Source of the DNA: Pelagicoccus enzymogenes
Lineage (GTDB): Bacteria; Verrucomicrobiota; Verrucomicrobiia; Opitutales; Opitutaceae
Assembly (NCBI RefSeq): GCF_014803405.1
Contig: NZ_JACYFG010000040.1
Location: 124,001-188,000 of the forward strand
Length of the DNA stretch: 64,000 bases
Direction: 5' to 3'
Shown here: piece after piece, positions 60,901 through 64,000 of the stretch
How positions within the stretch are numbered: the stretch's first letter is position 1
Layout of the letters: every line of letters begins with the position of its first letter
Notes under the pieces: model-generated
Told to the model about the DNA's origin: nothing
What the model saw: the letters and a program-made list of their open reading frames with translations, nothing else
Database searches by the model: none
Program-made: the position numbers and the translations under genes

Positions 60901-61490
60901 AGCAAGGGCCTCCCCTCCACCGCGCTATCGCTTCTCCGGACGAGCTTCGACAACCTGAAAGCGCCGGACGAGACGCTCTCCCCATCCTCGCTCCCAACTT
61001 CAAGCAAACGGTACTCGTAATCCGCCGCCGGCCAATCGCGCAAAGGGAACGAAACAGCTTCCTCGTCCCAGACGACCTGACCTTCCAATACGGTATACCC
61101 CTTGGCTTCGGACGCATTGCTCAACAGAAGACGCTTGCCGAGCTCATCGACTTCCATCCTCCAAGCGACATTGATTCCCGCCCCGGCCTTGAGCTCGGGC
61201 CAATCCGTGGTGCTGGTCGTGTCAATTCTCACTTCGACGAGGTATTCCTTCCCCTCCGCCAGCGCCGTATCCGAAAAGTCGATCTCTACCTCGAACGCGT
61301 CGTCGTCCGAGGCCAAAACCCCTCCAAACAAGTCGCTAGGCGCCAACGAACTCGAAACGCTCTGGAAGGTTGGCTCGTCCAGCTGGGAGAGGTCGAGGGT
61401 GAACCAGTCGGACTCTTCGATATCGATTTCGCTCCACGAGAGACGCGCGCAGCACATTCCCAAACAAAACCCCGCAAAGCGAAGTTTCAT
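57939..61490 (-). CDS. Secreted protein with inactive-looking alpha/beta-hydrolase domain and SUMF1 fold
   Basis: 1,183 aa from the ATG at 61,490, which opens a leader MKLRFAGFCLGMCCARLSWS. An ATG at 61,529 (MGSWSASVARRYLMKL) is possible; the frame above is open but unlike coding sequence. An N-terminal beta-rich region is followed by an alpha/beta hydrolase (RPLLLLHGQGGNASFF, then VDVLTHGMGGVAVRYYQYY and FVSLGAPMEGS). The nucleophile elbow reads H-G-M-G-G instead of H-S-M-G-G, so the catalytic Ser is Gly. Later come a calcium-loop segment DPDGDGLTNRAEYMALTDP and a C-terminal SUMF1 domain (about 58,780-57,960; GTFAMGSSVMERDRSD, SGYRLPTESEWEYACRAGTE, GLYDMHGNVSEWCWDPY). It is probably an extracytoplasmic binding protein. 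Confidence 0.85.
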   Translation of the reverse strand: MKLRFAGFCLGMCCARLSWSEIDIEESDWFTLDLSQLDEPTFQSVSSSLAPSDLFGGVLASDDDAFEVEIDFSDTALAEGKEYLVEVRIDTTSTTDWPELKAGAGINVAWRMEVDELGKRLLLSNASEAKGYTVLEGQVVWDEEAVSFPLRDWPAADYEYRLLEVGSEDGESVSSGAFRLSKLVRRSDSAVEGRPLLLLHGQGGNASFFADANWADSDLDDDFDDSNYLGGRLALARPTYTLEVPNLVDLRSMAELFEQAANILANAHDDTKVDVLTHGMGGVAVRYYQYYRTAGVYDLVGRFVSLGAPMEGSLADGIFYEEQWPVEGDLARSRGVGERLRALRAMGMSEYVLGFDPLFVSEMIDPQGFVEATGKVAWENEDLQVVQDPDYLAVLGYSPWLVESDLSGLEAAVSDVWKKQLLSDALNSQLADIEALRFQEDSDGLATWASSGKSPIDTERNLYVRANHVSYNRMANPDLDSMLDSIETFLSVGSLSPSSVYRYAPLEDDYDFRIEGRGLSQIRILDEQGSGIAGAFVGLRTAGDETIRVVSSLSDRSGQLYLPSTLTALSGTQLWVYALGYEETSLDEPGVARVVLSSDEANLGARNASVLVDGGAATSVASELWLDISVENADEMRIGEDGVWGDWMAATRSVSHPLVDQAEGEKRIQVEFRNQSGQVGAVAVDKILYGPATGGEVVLEDMVGGAAVLFNGEFIPNATPHILRRLPAGEYSLSVFRPGTVYENPSRKVTIEEGGRVSLGFVPASVSTVGGYASWLSQHLTAEQLLKAFYASQEADPDGDGLTNRAEYMALTDPMDWNSKLSLRWMDTKGAELSYGPIEPGVRSFLTYSADLESWLPVPAARISQSGSDYTADLSGFSEKAFYRVQVDRELPDNLPAGFQRIEAGTFAMGSSVMERDRSDTETTHNVTLTQSFRMDSKETTNASLVEVFNWAIGNGFAKLGVTQLTLNGTVLLDLGINVDRLLVSGEELGVQEGFDEHPAVGVTWHGAVAYAHFRSLKEGRKSGLRLVDWSYDFASSGYRLPTESEWEYACRAGTETAFSSGDNTASDCSLDLALDEVGWYCRNSGGDTRKGGLKAPNAWGLYDMHGNVSEWCWDPYVLDWGSGGLLNPIASSICDERVARGGDFASEVQRCRSAYRAPVDFDEAKRTTGFRLVLIEAAEGDN

Positions 61491-62124
61491 CAGGTAACGT
61501 CGAGCTACACTTGCGGACCAACTTCCCATCCTGAACTGAAGGCAAAACCTAGTGCCGCCACTGCTGTTTACGAGCAAAGCGGACGAGTCTGACTCACATA
61601 CTAATTCCTTGTGAAAAACCATATTGCAGCTTCCAGCATCCTCAAGATCTAAGGGAAAGACACCACCCCTATAGATGGCTAGGACTCTCCCCCAGGCCAT
61701 GCAGGCCTCGCCTCGCAGAGCCCGAACCAATGGCTTTCCACTCACCCGAGAACGAGTACGCCGGCTCCTTGCCCTCGCCCGCCCCTCCCCCGCCTTGCCT
61801 CCCCACAATTGGATTCCGTAACGGCGGTAGCATGGCGAGCCACCTCCTGTGACAAAACCTGTCTCACTGTCGCAGCGATGGCACTACAGACGACACATCC
61901 GAAACAGGCGCCAAACGCCAAGCGCCCTCCAACAAATCTTTGAAATTCCGCAACTTAGGAAAATCCTTCTCCACCGCCCCGCTCCCCGGCGCGAGCCATG
62001 CATATGGGGGCGCGAAAAATTTCAGGATCCGGCCAAACGATCCGACCGCTGGAGCGTTTCCAGCTCGGCCAGAGCCGCTAACCGGACCTCAGTAAAACCT
62101 TAACAATCCAAAAGGAGAACAGAC
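61491..62124. other. Divergent intergenic region between the hydrolase-like gene and groES
   Basis: About 630 bases with no convincing gene. The left part should hold the promoter of the minus-strand gene; CACCCCTATAGATGG (about 61,663-61,677) resembles the CCCCTA elements elsewhere. The right part should drive groES. I find no CIRCE element (TTAGCACTC-N9-GAGTGCTAA). A TTGAAA at 61,940-61,945 has no convincing -10 partner, so heat-shock control could not be assigned. Confidence 0.5.
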
Positions 62125-62430
62125 ATGTCCGTAGTTGCAAAACCGAACATCAAACCGCTCGGCACGCGCGCCCTCGTGCACCGCATCGAGGAAAACGAAA
62201 CCCAAGTGGGCGGCATCTACATCCCCGATTCCGCCAAGGAAAAGCCCCAGCAGGCCGAGGTCATCGCAGTAGGCCCCGGCGAGCTAAAGGACGGAAAGGC
62301 CACCCCCTTGCCCGTCAAGGAAGGCGACCGCGTGCTGCTCAGCAAGTACGCCGGCACCGACATCAAGTTTGACGGAGAGGACTACCAGCTCGTCCGAGAA
62401 GACGACATCCTCGCCATCATCGAATCATAA
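62125..62430 (+). CDS. groES: Co-chaperonin GroES
   Basis: 101 aa, normal length. [17 protein letters not shown] is the family start. The mobile loop ([19 protein letters not shown]), which contacts GroEL, follows. [10 protein letters not shown] and [21 protein letters not shown] are conserved, and the end is DDILAIIES. It forms the seven-fold lid of the GroEL chamber in the cytoplasm. AAAGGAG lies 8 bases before the ATG. groEL follows 23 bases downstream, the usual operon order. Confidence 0.98.
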   Translation: MSVVAKPNIKPLGTRALVHRIEENETQVGGIYIPDSAKEKPQQAEVIAVGPGELKDGKATPLPVKEGDRVLLSKYAGTDIKFDGEDYQLVREDDILAIIES

Positions 62431-62453
62431 ACCAATCACCGGAGAATCAAAGC

Positions 62454-64000
62454 ATGAGCAAGAAGCAACTCGTGTTCGACGAATCGGCCCGCAAGAAAAT
62501 CCTGCGCGGAGTCGAAACCCTCGCCAACGCCGTCAAGGTCACCATGGGACCGAAAGGACGAAACGTTCTCATCGGCAAGAAATATGGCGCCCCCAAGTCA
62601 ACCAAAGACGGCGTCACCGTAGCCAAGGAGATCGAACTCTCCGACCCCTACGAAAACATGGGAGCCCAGTTGGCTCGCGAAGTCGCGTCCAAGACCGCCG
62701 ACTCCGCAGGCGACGGCACCACCACCGCCACCGTGCTCGCTCACGCCATCTATAAGGAAGGTCTCAAGTCCGTAGCCGCCGGATCGAACCCGATCTACCT
62801 CAAGCGCGGAATCGACCAAGCCACCGACACCCTCGTACAGAGCCTGCACAAACTTTCCAAGGAAGTCTCCGGCAACGACGAGATCCGCCAAGTCGCCACC
62901 GTATCCGCAAACTGGGACAGCGAGATCGGCGACATCATAGCGGAAGCCATGGACAAAGTCGGCAAGGACGGTACCATCACCGTCGAAGAAGCCAAGTCCA
63001 TGGAAACCACGCTCGACGTCGTGGAGGGCATGCAGTTCGACAAGGGCTTCCTTAGCCCCTACTTCTGCACCGACGCCGAAGCCCAAGAGGCTGTATTGGA
63101 AAATCCATACATCCTCTGCTTCGAGAAGAAAATTAGCAACCTCAAGGACTTGCTTCCGCTACTTCAGGAAGTATCCAAGCAAGGTAAGCCGCTGCTCGTC
63201 ATCGCCGAAGATATCGAAGGCGAGGCCCTCGCCACACTCGTGGTCAACAAGATACGAGGCACCCTCGACGTGGCTGCCGTCAAGGCCCCAGGCTTCGGTG
63301 ACCGCCGCAAAGCCATGATGCAGGACATCGCCGCCCTCACCGGCGCCAAGTTCATCAGCGAAGACCTCGGCATCAAACTCGAGAGCGTCAAACTCGACGA
63401 CCTCGGAAGCGCCAAACGCGTCACCATCACCAAGGAAGACACCACTATCATCGAAGGCGCCGGCTCCAAGTCAGACATCGAAGGCCGCGTGAAGCAGATC
63501 CGCCGCCAGATCGAGGAAACCAACTCCGACTACGACCGCGAAAAGCTGCAGGAACGCCTCGCCAAGCTCGCGGGAGGCGTAGCCGTCATCAACGTCGGAG
63601 CCGCTACCGAGCCGGAACTCAAAGAAAAGAAGGACCGCGTAGACGACGCCCTGCACGCCACTCGAGCCGCCGTCGCCGAAGGCATCCTGCCGGGTGGAGG
63701 CGTGGCCCTGCTACGAGCCGCCTCAGAGCTCGACCAAGCAATTGCCAAGATGGACGAAGGCGACCTCAAGCAAGGCGCCCGCATCGTGCGCCGCGCCATC
63801 GAGGCGCCCTTGCGCCAGCTCTGCGAAAACGCGGGAATCGAGGGTGCCTCGGTCGTCGTCGAAGTCCTCAAACGCAAAGGCAACGAAGGCTACAACGTGG
63901 CCACTGGCGCCTACGAGGACCTCTTGAAAGCTGGCGTCGTCGATCCCACCAAGGTCACACGCCAAGCCCTGCAAAACGCAGCCAGCATCGCCGGCCTGCT
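62454..64000 (+). CDS. groEL: Chaperonin GroEL, C-terminus beyond the window
   Basis: The first 515 codons of an expected about 545 are present; the frame is open to the last base. The N-terminus [20 protein letters not shown] and [21 protein letters not shown] are typical. The ATP site reads [14 protein letters not shown] and [15 protein letters not shown], with the catalytic Asp conserved. [32 protein letters not shown] and [20 protein letters not shown] are further hallmarks. It starts 23 bases after groES with GGAG about 9 bases upstream. The missing tail, usually Gly/Met-rich, cannot be judged. Many Verrucomicrobiota carry more than one groEL copy; whether this is the main one is not known. 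Confidence 0.97.
   Translation, partial: MSKKQLVFDESARKKILRGVETLANAVKVTMGPKGRNVLIGKKYGAPKSTKDGVTVAKEIELSDPYENMGAQLAREVASKTADSAGDGTTTATVLAHAIYKEGLKSVAAGSNPIYLKRGIDQATDTLVQSLHKLSKEVSGNDEIRQVATVSANWDSEIGDIIAEAMDKVGKDGTITVEEAKSMETTLDVVEGMQFDKGFLSPYFCTDAEAQEAVLENPYILCFEKKISNLKDLLPLLQEVSKQGKPLLVIAEDIEGEALATLVVNKIRGTLDVAAVKAPGFGDRRKAMMQDIAALTGAKFISEDLGIKLESVKLDDLGSAKRVTITKEDTTIIEGAGSKSDIEGRVKQIRRQIEETNSDYDREKLQERLAKLAGGVAVINVGAATEPELKEKKDRVDDALHATRAAVAEGILPGGGVALLRAASELDQAIAKMDEGDLKQGARIVRRAIEAPLRQLCENAGIEGASVVVEVLKRKGNEGYNVATGAYEDLLKAGVVDPTKVTRQALQNAASIAGL

Noticed and set aside
61491-61808. Upstream extension of the hydrolase-like gene to a TTG at 61,808
   Set aside because: The extension is Arg-rich without domain character and puts about 106 residues before a good signal peptide. 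The ATG at 61,490 is the simpler start.
61810-62124. CIRCE element upstream of groES
   Set aside because: I looked for the TTAGCACTC/GAGTGCTAA pair and found no match, so HrcA control cannot be claimed.

Overview
The window looks like part of the chromosome of a marine Gram-negative bacterium of the Verrucomicrobiota, probably class Opitutia. This is inferred from the very large LamG/FN3/FG-GAP secreted proteins, the SUMF1-fold (formylglycine-generating-enzyme-like) proteins with the N-terminal module common in that phylum, and PAPS sulfotransferases in a polysaccharide locus. It was not confirmed by a search. No RNA genes, CRISPR arrays, insertion sequences or prophage were seen.

Layout. 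About 55 kb (1-55.5 kb) is one exopolysaccharide (EPS) locus, almost all on the minus strand. Reading in the direction of transcription it starts near 55.5 kb with an outer-membrane beta-barrel, a short polysaccharide-export (OPX) protein and a polyprenyl-phosphate hexose-1-phosphate transferase. A 30-codon membrane mini-protein, a Wzc-type copolymerase/tyrosine kinase and a GT4 glycosyltransferase follow. Next come an 833-aa secreted Ig/concanavalin protein, a SAM methyltransferase, a GT2, a Wzx flippase and a sulfotransferase, closed by a terminator-like structure at 41.3 kb. Next comes a giant gene (41,048 to 21,675, about 6,457 aa). It is followed closely by rfbF, an SDR and two C-methyltransferase-type genes; a third methyltransferase points the other way. 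A second giant gene (15,749 to 6,288, about 3,150 aa) precedes a Wzy-type polymerase, a second sulfotransferase and four more glycosyltransferases, the last cut by the window edge. Upstream of the EPS operon lie two secreted SUMF1-fold proteins (55,956-61,490), then groES and groEL on the plus strand.

How it may work. The membrane genes form a near-complete Wzx/Wzy pathway: priming, extension, flipping, polymerisation, length control and outer-membrane export. RfbF, the SDR and the methyltransferases should supply an unusual, possibly C-methylated, CDP-linked sugar. The two sulfotransferases suggest a sulfated polymer. The two giant proteins and the 833-aa protein carry only adhesion or sugar-binding folds, so I infer that they are matrix or surface proteins that act with the polysaccharide.

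Most notable points: nested tandem repeats in the giant protein (about 1.26 kb, 279 bp and 1.73 kb periods), a small membrane protein gene between wzc and the priming transferase, a structured leader and CCCCTA-type palindromes upstream of the EPS operon, a hydrolase fold whose nucleophile serine is glycine, and a nine-G tract inside the second giant gene.
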